This document shows positions 24,677-37,290 of a stretch of 64,000 bases of DNA, in pieces. Both the position numbers and the translations under genes were made by a program. A model generated the notes under the pieces. The model did no database searches. It saw only the letters and a program-made list of their open reading frames with translations, and was not told where the DNA came from. This DNA is from Phallus indusiatus (Eukaryota > Basidiomycota > Agaricomycetes > Phallales > Phallaceae), in contig JAQFWX010000010.1 of assembly GCA_027605045.1 (NCBI GenBank), positions 1,368,879 to 1,432,878 of the forward strand. Reading direction: 5' to 3'. Position 1 is the first letter of the stretch. Each line of letters opens with the position of its first letter.

Positions 24677-25973
24677 TCAGTCAGAGTCGAGAACTATAAT
24701 CTCCGGGTTCGAGTTCAGATCCGTCTTACGCCGTTTATTGTGAACAGATTCTGAATGAGACACTCTCGGTCTCTTTGAGCCTGTATTTTTTTCAGTCTTA
24801 ATTGGTCTGTCGTCCTCTGAATCGGAGTCTTCAATGATAATGGTTTCAATAGTTTTCGTTATTTGGGATGTTTCCATTCTGTAGGCCTTCTAAGGAATGA
24901 CTATGTAAGGAAATTTTGCTAACAGAATAACAGATTAAATACTCACTTTATTAGACTGTATCGGAGGTTTTCGTTCGGTGGACTCTATTTTCGGGACAAT
25001 GGGTTTTTCCAAGTCCTGTTCACTCTGGAGATCGTTTGGAACGTCTTCAGGGTCAGACTCGGGAGCTATCCCTTGCGCTTGAAGAATGACTAAATCACAA
25101 ACGTCATATAACTAGTACATATCAAAAATTTTGGAAAAATAATGCAAACCTAATGGTCTGTAAACAAATCTGATGGTGTACCAAGGTTTTGTAGGGTTTG
25201 TGCGCCAAGTATTAAAGTTGTTGCTGAGTTGCGTAGACTTTTCTGGTGGCCGCAACCTTTCAACCCCAAATAATCGTGAGGATATTTCAAACAAGGAAGA
25301 AATTACGCTTACGATACACTGTGGAAGCCCACTGCTTTGGTTTTCTCGGATATAGTGGATACAGCTTTCATATCGAAAATATGAGGCTCCTGCAGTCCTA
25401 AGCTCTCGAATTTGTAAACCGGATATAACATAAGCCTTATCGTTCCAAGATTTTCAGGTACGGAAGAAACACCCATACGTTCGTCGTCTGTCGTATAAAG
25501 GGAAAAAAAGCGGTGTTTCAGGAATAGACTGACTGGTGATAGTACAAGTATATTACCTGTAAAATTGATAGACGAAAAAGCGAATCTCTGTATACCACGT
25601 TCGGTTCGTGTATGGGACAATTTTTCAATATTACAATCCTCAGGTTTGAAGAACAGCTTTCTGATGCAATCATCATGGAAATAATACTCGACAGACATAG
25701 CTTCACGTTGTTGTTTTTGTAAGACTATAGTAAATTCCTTGAGAAACACGAAAAAAAAAACAAAAGATTTCAGCGTGGCACTTTTATCTCTTTCATTCCA
25801 GACAAACGCTCACTAACTTTGTCAACCTCTGAAGCAATATAACACGATACGACGTCGTCACTATGCTCTACCTGATACTGTTCAGCCTTCTTGCCATCTA
25901 TTTCTATCCAGAATTTGTAACCAGGTATCGTGAGAGCAGTTTCATCAGAAGAAGATGGAGCAGGATCCGGCAT
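24677..25973 (-). CDS. DUF7918 family protein, tandem copy 2
   Basis: There are six exons: 25973-25818, 25737-25557, 25487-25313, 25256-25150, 25089-24947 and 24886-24677, giving about 323 residues. The last acceptor could instead be 3 nt earlier. The start at 25973 (MPDPAPSSSD) is preferred over the in-frame ATG at 26033 because it matches the other copies. Conserved blocks are GYKFWIEIDGKKAEQYQVE, NLGTIRLMLYPV, KAVGFHSVS and FVYRPLVILQAQGIA. The tail has IETIIIEDSDSEDD, a basic KRPRVSHSESVHNKRRK stretch and the terminal EIIVLDSD. Exons 3 and 4 have exactly the same lengths (175 and 107 nt) as in copy 1, so the copies arose by gene duplication, not retroposition. Confidence 0.9.
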
Positions 25974-26272
25974 GATGTCGATAATCTTGAACAAAGAAGT
26001 GGAATGTCCGAGCCAGATGTGACGACGTGACATAACGCGTACAGATTTGCCGGTATTCTTAATTTCTTATTTCTCTCGCTTGTCCCCCGCACAAATGAAT
26101 CCGGATTTTCCTGTTTTTAACTTCAATATATGTACATGATGCCATCCAAAAAATACATTATACTGGGCTGAGTACGCGTATTGTAGAAATATGTAAGACG
26201 AATGGTGATAAATGATCTGATAAAGCAATTGATGCGCAAGTGATCTATCGCTTCAATCTGCCTTAGAATCGC

Positions 26273-27560
26273 TCAATCCGAGTCCACGACTATGATCGCA
26301 GGACTGCAAGGTTTCTTGACTCGCTTGCTCCGTAACGTTCGACCACCGCCACTGGACTCCCTTGGCCGCTTCGAAGATTCGGTTTTCACTTTTATTGAGT
26401 CACGTTTCGGTAAAAACTTCTTGTCTTCGGAATCGGAATCTTCGATAACTATAGTTTCCGGAGCCTTCGTCATTTCTGATTTGTTCATGTTAGATTGTGA
26501 CGCGGAAACCTATAGTATTCAAGCCAGTGCGCAAGCAGAATTAGAGGCGAAATTTTACTTTAGCTGTGCTGGACGGCTTTTCACCTGCAGCGGAAGTCAT
26601 CACTCGAGGAACTGATATGGGACTCTTGTTTGTAATGGGACTACCAGAGCTTGAAGACGCGGGGGCAATGCCTTGAGCTCTAAGGATGTCTGTTAAGTCT
26701 CAAATATTACAAGCTGATCCCTAAATCATTATGAAGATACGAACCTAGCGTCCGATAAAAAAACTTGATAGTATACCAAGGTAAACGACTCGAAGACTTA
26801 TCCTCATAATCGTAAAGGTAAACGAATTTGTTTGTTTGATCTGTGGCCGGTTCTGGAGGCTGAAGCCTATCCGAAAAAAAAAACTAGCTCAGTAAGAAAA
26901 TTTCGAGTCATCATCAATGCGCTCACGAGATAGTTTGGAAGCCTATGAATTTGGACTTTTCAGAAATGGTGGACACATCCCGCAAATTAAAAGTTTTGGG
27001 AACCCAGTCGCCGGGCACTTTACAGATGTTCTTGACACGATACATATCAATTCTTATCGTTCCAAGTTCTTCGGGTGCAGCGGAAATGTTTGCATGCTCG
27101 TCATCTATCAACCATGCAATAAAGATTAATCCAAAACATAGCTCAAACATCTTACCTGTAACATTAACGCTTGCGAAAGCGAACCTTTGTTTCCCTCTTT
27201 CAGTCCTTATACGCGATAGCCGATATATACCGTTCTTGTCCTCGGGCTTGAAGAGATGTGTGTCGACAATATCGCCGTTAATATAAAATTTTGCTCGTGT
27301 ATCAAGTGCATCAGAATCCTTCTGACAGAAAATGCGGAACTCCTGGAGGTTTGAGAGGGTAATTACTCATTAGTAACGTGCGCTGCTGAGGAAAACGCGC
27401 TCACTTGATTCGCCTCTGACGCGATAAAGCATGAAACCACGTTATTGTCTTTATGTACTTGATAATGTTTCGCCTTTTTCCTGACGATTTCTATCCAAAA
27501 CTTGTATCCTGGGATCTCCAAACAGTCTTTAGAAGACGAGGATCGAGCCATATTTGCCAT
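26273..27560 (-). CDS. DUF7918 family protein, tandem copy 3
   Basis: There are six exons: 27560-27405, 27342-27156, 27104-26927, 26866-26745, 26689-26559 and 26509-26273, giving 336 residues. It shares GYKFWIEIVRKKAKHYQV, ELGTIRIDMYRV, KFIGFQTIS and FFYRTLDILRAQGIAP with the other copies but is more diverged. It has an insertion before the FYR motif (YLYDYEDKSSSRLPW). The tail is PETIVIEDSDSED, a Lys/Arg-rich region (KRPRESSGGGRTLRSKRVKK) and the terminal AIIVVDSD. It is divergently transcribed from the MRP4 gene, with about 165 bp between the start codons. Confidence 0.9.
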
Positions 27561-27725
27561 GGTCCAGAAACAGAGGAGTTGTCACGGAGTCACCATAACA
27601 AGGCCGGTCTCTCAACACTTCTGATAAGCTATTTTATTCGTAAACAAAGCGAAACATGCTTCAAGTTGAATTCATTTGCAAAATTTCCCTGGAAACAGCT
27701 CGGCAACTTTCTCGACGACGCGCGA

Positions 27726-28754
27726 ATGGCCCGTATAATTGCTGTTAGCGGTGGCCGTGGGAAATCGGAGTTCCATCTCTCCCAACTTCAAGTAAGTAGA
27801 TTTCTCGACAAATGTTACGTCGAGCAATTTCAACGCCAAAACGATTGCTCTCTACGACAACAGATCATGCTGCATTCGATCCCAATACACCAGATGGCAT
27901 GCGTCATGTCGTCAATCTCAAACTGAAACGGCAAAAATTCGAATATCTCAGCAAGTGTTTGTTTCCGTTTCGTTTCACCTGCTTGAAATAACGGAACACA
28001 TTCTTTCCTAATAGAATCTCAATTTGATCACCTAGGATCGTCTCAGACTCGAGATAATACCTTTCAACCTCATCATACTCTACATCGACCACCCTCAGCG
28101 TCGTCGTTGACACTTTCGTCGCTAATGGCAGCCGGCGCACACTTCGGGCACTCAACCTCTCTATTAAACCCAGCTTTCACTCCATACGCATACGGCAATC
28201 GAGCAGGCATTACCATCATTAACTTAGACAGCACAATTCCTCTCCTTCGCCGCGCTGCTGCCCTAACTCGAGCCGTCGCATTACGTGACGGCACCATCGT
28301 CTTCGTAGGCACACGACCGGACCTAAAACCCATCGTCAAAAAAGCTGCAGAACGCATGGGAGAAAGCTCATATCATGTTGGAGAACGATGGCTACCCGGA
28401 ACGTTAACAAACAGAGTGCAAGTATTCAATCCCAACATTGCGATGAGCACGCAAGTCGTCCCGGATTTGGTTGTTTTCCTCAACCCAATAGCCAACCTTA
28501 CTGCTATCCGAGAATGTGCATTGCTGCATGTTCCAACTATTGGAATTATCGACTCAAATGCGGACCCTAGGATAGTTATGTATCCTATACCCGCCAATGA
28601 CGAGAGTCCTGGAACGGCAGAAATCATCGCCGGCGTGCTCAGCATTGCTGCTAGAGAAGGAATACAGGCACGAAAATTGAAACTGGGTCAAGAAGAAGAA
28701 AAGTGGAGAGCTGAGGAACAAAGAGCCAGGGAGAAGAAGTTTGATACATTGTAA
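27726..28754 (+). CDS. MRP4: Mitochondrial small-subunit ribosomal protein uS2m (MRP4)
   Basis: The core, open from about 28017 to TAA 28752-28754, is a bacterial-type uS2: LMAAGAHFGHSTSLLNP, YAYGNRAGITIINLDST, VFVGTRPDLKPIVKKAAE, GERWLPGTLTN, PDLVVFLNP and VPTIGIIDSNADP. It ends in an Arg/Lys/Glu-rich helix. The 5' end is unresolved. A likely upstream exon around 27868-27950 reads FDPNTPDGMRHVVNLKLKR, and ATG 27726 is a candidate start. No splice combination gives an unambiguous join, and the presequence is not clear. The protein acts in the 37S mitochondrial ribosomal subunit. The gene is convergent with SHQ1, 121 bp away. Confidence 0.88.
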
Positions 28755-28875
28755 TATTAGCCAAAAGTATGCGTCTATGAGATTATAATATTTACTAATA
28801 CAAGCGAAGCTATTGCTAAAACCCAAGCTTCATGGCACCATTTGATTATCCCGCAGATGCTTTTGAATTCGAATG

Positions 28876-30652
28876 TTATAAAACGCTAGGTCTCTCATCT
28901 TCCACTCCATCACTTTCAGTCTCGTCATCGCTGTCAGGAGGTTCTTCCATGACTTCATGTGCCGCATTCTCGAGTTCATCAATCTCCCACCCAAGCATAT
29001 TCTTCTGAACAGGAGCGTTTTTAACTTCTTCCGCAATCAGCTCAATGCTCTCGTCACTAACAAGTTTCAGCTTAAAAGAAGGAAAAACAAAAACAAATCG
29101 CGGAGAAAAACACTGACTCTGCTCCCTTTTGTAACCACACGCAAAAATCTTCTATCCAAATCTTACCATACACATAATAAGCCTCATGTTTCTTCAATAA
29201 CTCGTTCATCTTCAACAGAACGCGAAGAACGACCCTTCGTCCTCCCTTAAGTATATCCACTACATCAGCTCGACAGCGTTCGCATAATCCCCAGTGTCGA
29301 TATAAGGGATATGACAACGCGCGTTTATAGGACTCGACAAAAACTTCAGCAGGCGTCCACGTTGGAAGTGGAGGAGACAACGCAGCAAACGCCGGTGTAA
29401 GCACTGTAATAGTCCACGCCGACTCGGCAGTCGAATCATTTTGGGTTGTCCGTGTATCGTATGCGGAAGAAAAGAGTAGAGAAACGAGAGTCAGATAAAG
29501 TGCACGTGTTTGGTCCGGAGTTGGTATGTCTGATCATCGTTAGATATATCTTCGAGATGTTGGAACGTCTAAATGAGATACATACATTCTTTCCGAGGTA
29601 AATTAAGGATTGCAACCTTTTCTTCTTCCGTAAATTCTACGTCGGATCGGTCGGCATAAGGATGTTTCCAGCCAATGACCTCTAATATATCTTCATCATT
29701 GACATAGTCGGCTCTTATATTATAATTTTTCAGGCTCATGTGTGATAAGAGGATCTCAATGAACTTACAAATAATATGATCCGTCAAACTTTGCATCTAC
29801 TTTCTTCTTTCCGCGAGCGCGACGTTCCATAGGGGTAAGTTTCTCTATGTCAGGTCCAAGCTCGTTCCCTTCATTGTCCGAGAATGCAGAAGATGCATGT
29901 CTGAAGTACCCAGAATGCAAATCAAGAAAGCCATAAGACCGATATGGAGATGTAGTGGTTGTAAATGTTGAATCAAAAGAAGATTGGCCAGGTGTTGTAT
30001 CCGGATTTTGAGGAAGAAGCCAATTATTCTTTTCCGCTGTGGAAAAAAAAACCATCTTAACAACCAAAATAAATATCGGAGCACGAAGTCATACCATTCA
30101 GAAGGACAGCACGTTCTCGCTCCAGGTCAATATTCCCCGAATCCGTACGCAACGGTTCCATAATGTCTTTGCTTGTTTCCTTAGTCGCATCCGAACTACC
30201 ATTCGTCTCCTCATCTTCTTTCGAATCGAGGACTTCTATAGTGGGCGTATGGTCCTTTTTGTTTGAATTATCATCGACAGCTAATAGCCTCGATATCATG
30301 CTTAAATCTCCGAAATCGCTGCCATGAGTTGCTTTACACAACACAACGGTCAATGTCCCGCTTGAAGGGTCATAGTTTGCCCAAGAAGTATTAGTTGGAT
30401 CGACGGAGTCGACATCGAGCACAGGGTGCGGAAACGTTAGGCGAAGAAAGTATGGGTTGATGTGTAAGTTAAAAGTCGTTGAAGTTGGTGTTGAAATTTG
30501 AATTTCCGAGGCCTGAGGATTGATTTGGTTTCAGTGGGAGGATGCTTTGGTGTTTGGATGATTTAGACACTACTGACTCGAACGCTTGGGACATATATTA
30601 TCAGAGTGACATTTTCTGGAGTTTGGGATGCTGTAAACCGAGGTGTTAACAT
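28876..30652 (-). CDS. SHQ1: SHQ1, H/ACA ribonucleoprotein assembly factor
   Basis: There are six exons: 30652-30578, 30512-30095, 30036-29769, 29713-29586, 29529-29114 and 29070-28876, giving 499 residues. The N-terminal CS domain is clear: MLTPRFTASQTPENVTLIIY, then VPSVR, INPYFLRLTFPHPVL and YDPSSGTLTVVLCK. The SHQ1-specific domain follows: YGFLDLHSGYF, FTEEEKVAILNLPRKEY, SYKRALSYPLYRHWGL and YYVYGKIWIEDFCVWLQK. The acidic tail is EEPPDSDDETESDG. SHQ1 binds the pseudouridine synthase Cbf5/dyskerin as an RNA mimic before H/ACA RNP assembly in the nucleus and cytoplasm. Intron 5 (29113-29071, 43 nt) is unusually short. Confidence 0.95.
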
Positions 30653-32991
30653 GCAGAATAAATCTGAAGAGGGCTTAAAGACGTAGTGTAGAGATTGAAG
30701 GCGGATTTTCAACAAAGTTTACATAACTGTGACAAAACGAACTTATAATAAAACTTGACATGACGGGGATGGCCGACGCGTGGCGAATTCTTATGTAAGC
30801 TCGTCTCTCTCACGCGTATTCCGCCCGGCCCAGATAACATAACTAAACTACAACGACGACCCACAGATTACAGTTGCCAATTCCAGCGTATAACTTAGCC
30901 AAATAGATTCATAGAAGATATAAAGAATTTATAAGAATAACCATAGCGTGCATTTTCTAAATTTCATCCTCGTTTTCCTCTTCTATACTAACTGCGCCCA
31001 TGCGCTCAAACTTCCTCGGCTCGGCTAGTTGCACAATGTCGCGAATATAAAAAAAAAGCTGTTTTTTGTAACTGGAGCTTGGAATTTCTCGAAAGAAGAT
31101 TTTCGATCTTGACTTGGTTTCCAGTTGTCGTACCGTATCGAAAAAGTTACAAGGACAGGGGTCCCAGCCGCAACGTCTGATGATAAGTCCGGCAACGTGT
31201 GGAGAGCAGAAAGACGGAACGGAGCAGAACCATCTTTTGGGTTAACTAAACATGTTGAGAACGAATCAACATTTGTATACCATGAGGAACGAAAATTTAC
31301 AGGGGGTCGACGCTCTGACGGGTCCACCTTTTACTCTAGATTCAGAATCGGAAGGTAGGCGAACGCACCTTTACCGGCACTTCTCATGTGGATACCGTTA
31401 GAAAACGTTTTAACGAAAACCTCTTCAGCTTTACAGGTGGACATGATGTTGGCCATTATCTTTGGCCAGGTAAAGTCCCAAGGCTTAACGGTTACAGATT
31501 GGATTCCAAAGTGTGGATTGTCCCCAACCACATCACAAGATGTAGCGATGCCAGTCATAAAGAAAAACGTCGCTTCCGTTTCGGCTTTCGTGATAACTGT
31601 GACAACACGAATAAAACTTGACGAAAACGGTTGCTAAGCTTAAGTGCATTGGCAAGTAGACCTGAAGCGCACGTGTTGAGTAGAAATGCGAAAAGGGCAG
31701 AATTTGGTAAGAGAAGCCTGAGACGTTTTGATACCAAGGCTGCATGTTTGGCTCCAGTATGAAGTACCCTCAAGGTCAAGAAGGCTCGGAATACATTGAA
31801 ATTATGTATACAGGAAAAAGTGAGACCTTTAAAAAACACAATAAAAAGAAACAGCGCGTGACAATAATGATATGAAAAAATGACATTATCTATGATAAAG
31901 ATGACGAAGAGAACAGGTCAATCATATGTGAGCACTACAAGCAAGGAGTATACCTTTCTTACATTACAAGCGGTCAATCATGTGGTGGTCATGAGCAGGA
32001 AGATTATGCTTAAAAGCTGCAACATTGAGAGGTCGCTCAAGTACGGGGTCCGTATTGATAAACCCTGGATATCTGGATACCAGTGACCGATAGCTCCATA
32101 TCTGCGCACGAACTTGATGCAGATTCGCTGTCGTGACTCGGACGTAATTTTTCTCTTGAATATTAATCGGCCGTCCTCCCTCTTTTTGTCACATGAGAAT
32201 CTCATAATATGGCCATGATAGGAAAGTGATTTTTGACAAGGGGAGGGGTGAAACATGGGTGAAAGCACTGGAATGTAAGTGGGATTAAAGCGGCCCATCC
32301 TTGCGATTCTGAAGAGCAAGCACCGAGCATTTCAGGGCCAATAAATGTCGGGCTAAGGAATTGAAGACCTTTCTTCCATTTGCGAAATGAAAACAGAGTG
32401 CAAGCATAGAAAAAATTGCGTGAGGTCGTCACAGGGCTGCCGGGGTCTATGTGGGGGCCTATAGATTGCGGTTTGAGTTATGAATGGAGCTTAAAAAAAT
32501 AAGGCCGACCTGCGACAAAAATGATGAAGCACGGATGAACTCGCTGCGTCTTTACAAGCTTCACTTGCGTGAAGAAAAGCATTATAATATGCAAAAACTT
32601 GGAGGGAGGGTTCTTTGCGCTGTAACTTCCAGTAATCTCCGGCCTTTTCCCACTGACCGATACCGGACGGTTAAAACTTCAATGTAGCCGTCTCGTATGT
32701 CCCAACAGACCCTGCCGCGATTGGGATACCATAATCTTGTAATATTTAACCCTGATGATTTCTCCGAGTCCAACAATGAAACATTAAAGAAAAAGAGACT
32801 GGTCAACTGAGAATAAAAGAGTGACAGAATTGAAGGATCTTAAAATAGGTGCAAGGGAGCCGGTGTGACGCCATACATGTCACACAGACACTCCTATAGT
32901 TTCTCACGCCATTAAATTGCTGGTTGCAAAAATTTCTATGTAACATGGGCGTGGGGAAAATATTTATTCGACACGACAACTCCTACGGCCA
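30653..32991. other. 2.3-kb region with possible relic coding sequence on the minus strand
   Basis: The region lies between divergent SHQ1 and TRP2. On the minus strand two frames in the same register, 31558-31331 and 31327-31025, are separated by a single TAA. They read as protein-like sequence (SVTVKPWDFTWPKI, RSAGKGAFAYLPIL; then FRLSALHTLPD, VLVTFSIRYDNWKPS). I recognise no family and found no intron that removes the stop in frame, so this may be a decayed gene. Plus-strand frames over the same bases are equally unassigned. The rest shows nothing. Confidence 0.35.
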
Positions 32992-34779
32992 ATGATGGAC
33001 ACAAGTGTAAGTGAAATTTCACATATGTTGCTGTTGTCGCGTCGTTAATGTGCTTTTCCTCTGTTATAGAACTTACCTGCTTATCCATCACTCGCACAGG
33101 TTGAGCAATTCATCATCCAGGAACAACGAGGAAATTGCGTGCCGGTTTTCGTGCAATTACCCGCAGATCTTATCACACCATGTATGGCATATCTAAGAAT
33201 TGCAAATAACGCAAAGTACTCTTTCTTGTTCGAGAGTATCGTGGGTGGTGAAAATATCGCAAGATATAGTTTCCTCGGCGCAGGTCAGTTGCACATCACC
33301 GAAGGCTGCCGTGATGGAACGTGATTTGTTGATTGTTCGTAGACCCAATTAGAGTCATCCGCACCGGTCCAGGTCAAGACGTCGAAGGCGACCCATTGAC
33401 TGTCCTTCAGAAGGAATTAGAACACTACAAGTATGTCAAGATCCCAGAGATACCCACCTTTACTGGCGGAGCAATTGGCTACGTTTCATACGACTGTATC
33501 CAATATTTCGAACCAAAAACTCGCAACCCAAACTTGGCCGATCCTTTGAAAATCCCAGAAGCCGTTTTCATGCTTGTCGATACATTAGTCATCTTTGACA
33601 GCGTGTTCCAGTCTATCAAAGTGGTCTCTCATGTCTTCAGCCCGCCTGGCTCACAAGCCAGCTCAGCAGCCAATCTGGCTTTTGCATACAATACTGCGGT
33701 TTCCAAGGCCAGACGTGTTGCGAAACTGCTCACGAGCCCTCACACTCCTGAGCCACACCAACCACCTATCGAGCTCGGTCTTCGTGCTACTTCCAACATC
33801 GGCAAAAGTGGCTACGAGTCTCACGTTACGGAATTAAAGAAACATATCATCGCCGGAGACATTATTCAAGCTGTTCCTTCACAACGTTTAGCTCGTCCGA
33901 CTAAACTGCATCCCTTCAATGCCTATAGACATTTGCGTCAGGTCAATCCCTCCCCGTACATGTTCTATGTCGACTGCGGTGACGCTCAGTTCGTCGGCGC
34001 AAGTCCTGAAACCCTTTGTAAAGTGGAGAAGAACAAAGTCTATAATCACGCCATAGCGGGAACTGTAAGGCGTGGCAAAACAACCGAAGGTAGCTGTCAC
34101 CATTTTATTATTCTCAACCCCCGATATTAACGTACATTTTTTTCTCCACTTTCAAAGAGGACGAAAAGTTGAGCCAGCAGCTCGCTAACTCGACCAAAGA
34201 CAGAGCAGAACACATCATGCTTGTGGACTTGGCTCGTAACGACGTCAACCGTACATGCATTCCCTCTACAGTCAAAGTTGAAAAACTCATGGCAGTCGAA
34301 AAATTCAGCCACGTCATCCATCTTACCTCAATGGTCACTGGCATGCTTCGTGAGGGCAAAAACCGATTTGATGCGTTTAGATCTATCTTTCCGGCTGGAA
34401 CCGTTAGCGGTGCTCCTAAGCTCAAAGCTATTGAACTGGTTATGGGCTTGGAAAAGGAGCGCAGAGGCGTTTATGCAGGTGCGGTCGGTCGTTTCGATTT
34501 CGCAGAAGACGAAATGGACACCTGTATTGCTATTCGAACCATGACATTCAAGGACGGCGTGGCTTATTTGCAAGCTGGAGGTGGTATTGTATATGATAGT
34601 GTAGAAGAGGAAGAGTATGTCGAGACTCTCAACAAATTGCAAGGCAACGTGAGAGCTCTCGAAAGTGCTGAAAGTGGGTTTTTATCGAAAGAATGGTACT
34701 CCTTTTCTTCATGCTAATCATTCTACTTTTTCAAGAATACTGGTACGAACGTCAGCGGGGCCAATCTGCAAAACATTAG
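32992..34779 (+). CDS. TRP2: Anthranilate synthase component I
   Basis: There are five exons: 32992-33006, 33070-33283, 33343-34089, 34158-34673 and 34736-34779, giving 511 residues. The first exon encodes only MMDTS. The last encodes the tail [13 protein letters not shown], which a plain ORF replaces with a wrong ending. Chorismate-binding landmarks are [51 protein letters not shown] and YLQAGGGIV. The enzyme converts chorismate plus ammonia or glutamine nitrogen to anthranilate, the first committed step to tryptophan, with the TrpG-type glutamine amidotransferase encoded elsewhere. It is cytosolic and normally feedback-inhibited by tryptophan. Confidence 0.97.
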
Positions 34780-34955
34780 AAGTATTATAATCTTAGAGAT
34801 ACGTAAACCCCCTTGGAATGTTCTTATTTCTTGATTTCTTGTAGTAATGCAAGCGGAACAATATATCATTTTACTTGTCAATTTATGCTGAATGAACAAA
34901 ATGCACATGTGTGGATACAATGATAAATTTTCCATTGAAGAATTAAGAAATATGA

Positions 34956-37290
34956 TTATGCGATTATATACCATAATTTCCAAGCTCGTCCCCATTTGCC
35001 TGTAGACCGCGCCTCACGTTCTTGGTCGTCTTGGGTATCTAGAACTCCCTCCTCGTGTTCTCCAGATCGTAAATCTATGCTAGACAAGTTCGGTAACTTC
35101 CTTCTATGAATCAATCTCCATGCAATGAATAGCAAAAGCATGAACGGTATTTGCAAATATAACGATAAAAATGTGACGAGCGAAAACACGGGTACGAAAG
35201 ATGAGTAGCCTTGGACTAAGTATAAAGATTCGTCAATTATAGTTAAGATAAAAGCTTTTTTTAAAAAAAGACATACGGAGGATGATAGCTGAAACGGTAA
35301 TGATCTAAGCATGACGTGAGTCTTATTTGGGTAAGGGTCATTAGACAATAAACATACCACAAACGGTGGACCCCAACCCCACGTCCATCTAGCACCCTGG
35401 AACTTTAGCTCAGACAAATCTCTGCCCTGAAGAACCCAAGCCCGTCGAAATCTCCAACTGGCTAAACCGATCGAAAGCCAAGCAATCTGCCAAGATCACA
35501 TTATAAGGTTCGGTAGGGAAAAACAATAAGGAGATCTGAAGGGAAAGTCGTACCTGATTCGAAACACCGACAATATTTTGTAGCCATCCCCATAGTTGTC
35601 CGCTTCCAACATATTTAGTGACAAAACATAACGCTGAGATAGAAGCTGTCCCCAATAGCGAGACATAAGGCACACCACGACGGTTGGTTCGGATGAGAAT
35701 GGAAGGTGCATGGGAATGAAGCGCCATATTGTGAAGAACCCTTGTGCCTGCGAAAAGAGCGTGGTTCCCTGCTGAGATTACGGATGTCTAAACAATCTTC
35801 CATGAAAATGGGCTTGCGAAGGATGGTTTATTTGGCAACTTACAAGGACGACCGCGTTCATGAAGGATGCAGCAGATCCTGCATGCAAATTAGTTAAAAT
35901 ACGATGGAATTCCAGCTGACTTACTAGACCCCGCTAGCGCAAACACAATAGTGAATGGAGAAGTGGTCACATCTTCAGTGGACAGATTAGGATAACTCCA
36001 TGGAACTGCAAAAGATAGTTATTAAGCTTATACACGATAATTTGCATATATGTATACCATTCAGTCCAATTATGAAGATACTCAAAACGTAGAACAGTAG
36101 AATCCTAAGAAACGTTAGCGATAAAGAAATCGTGGTCTGGTTAGAAACGTAGGTCCAAACCTAAAGAAAACAGACTTCACTACTCGAGGCATATTTTTGG
36201 TTGGATTTTTGGTTTCTCCAGCTGTAATCCCGAGAGACTCTGTTCCACCATCTGCAAGCGAAGGTATGAGAAAACGTAATATTGAAGGAGGGAAGAAAGA
36301 CATACAAGCAAAGCTGGCAGTTACAAATACTTTTGCAAAACCGCCAAATCCACCCACGAAGGGTGCACCGGGTATTGTCCAATTATGAAATCCAATGTAA
36401 TGATGGGTTACGTTGACACCAGCATTGACTAGAATACCGGTTATAATGAAGGCGACAATGGTGATGACTTTTAGCGAGGCAATCCAATATTCTAAGAAAG
36501 GATATCAGAAAAGAGAGCAAGCGGTAGTCGATGAAGTGTTGTTTACCAAGTTCGCCATAGGCACCGACACTGAAGGCATTGACACCAAGAAGGAAGATCA
36601 ACAAAACCAATGATATAACCCAAAGATTGTGGTTTGCCCAATAACCCAAAACAAGTTGTGCAGCTGTCAAGTCTGATGCTACAGACACAGCGTCGTTAAA
36701 CCAGTAGTTCCAAGAAAGCGCGAAACCGAAAGAGTCATCGACGAAACGAGTCGCGTATGCATTGAAGCTCCCTGAGCAACATGAGAATGTTTCAAGAGAA
36801 GTATGTTTGGAAGTAATATACCAGAGACAGGATACTGGGTAGCCATCTCTCCTAGAAGGAGTAAAGTTATGTACACCACTAGTCCAATGATGAAATAGCA
36901 GATTAAGATCGAAGCCGGACCTCCTTGGGCCAATGAACGACCAGTTCCTAAAAACAATCCTGCGGGGAATTCAGCATTGTCATGATACCCAATGAAAGTG
37001 AAGCGCGACATACCTGTTCCAATTGTACCAGCTTCAGGTTACGGCCGGTTAGTATTGGACTGAGTCTTCGAATACACAAGCAACATACCGATGGCTATCA
37101 TTTGTACTTGCCGCGCTGACAGTCCTCTCTTCAGGCCACCACTTTCAGCTGTTGGTGGTAGCGTAGGACATGAGTTTTCGCAATTAGCATCTGGAGTGTG
37201 ATTTTCCTGCTGGTGCATACGAAGTGCCCTATTCTTTGGGAGTAGAGGTGAGTGTTCGTGGTATACAAGGGCTCCATCGCTTCCGGACAT
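34956..37290 (-). CDS. Amino-acid permease (YAT/APC family)
   Basis: The start at 37290 (MSGSDGALVYHEHSPLLPKN) follows a hydrophilic tail. The core carries IGTGLFLGTGRSLAQGGPAS, YITLLLLGEMATQYPVSG, FALSWNYWFND, ITAGETKNPTKNMPRVVK, FAGTRVL and LQNIVGVSN. A charged C-terminus ends KLWYIIA before the stop at 34958-34956. Many introns of about 50-80 nt interrupt the frame; the second exon is under 20 nt. The family are twelve-helix plasma-membrane proton symporters for amino acids. Substrate specificity cannot be told. The gene lies tail-to-tail with TRP2 (177 bp between stops), a neighbour with related metabolism, but co-regulation is not shown. Confidence 0.93.

Noticed and set aside
25974..26033. 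Earlier ATG for the second DUF7918 gene
   Set aside because: The added residues are not shared with the other two copies, whose starts align with ATG 25973.
26292..26615. 107-codon plus-strand ORF within the third DUF7918 gene
   Set aside because: It is the antisense shadow of the conserved last exon.
22985..27560. DUF7918 trio as a mobile element array
   Set aside because: The copies keep similar intron positions and separate promoters, with no terminal repeats; ordinary tandem duplication explains them.
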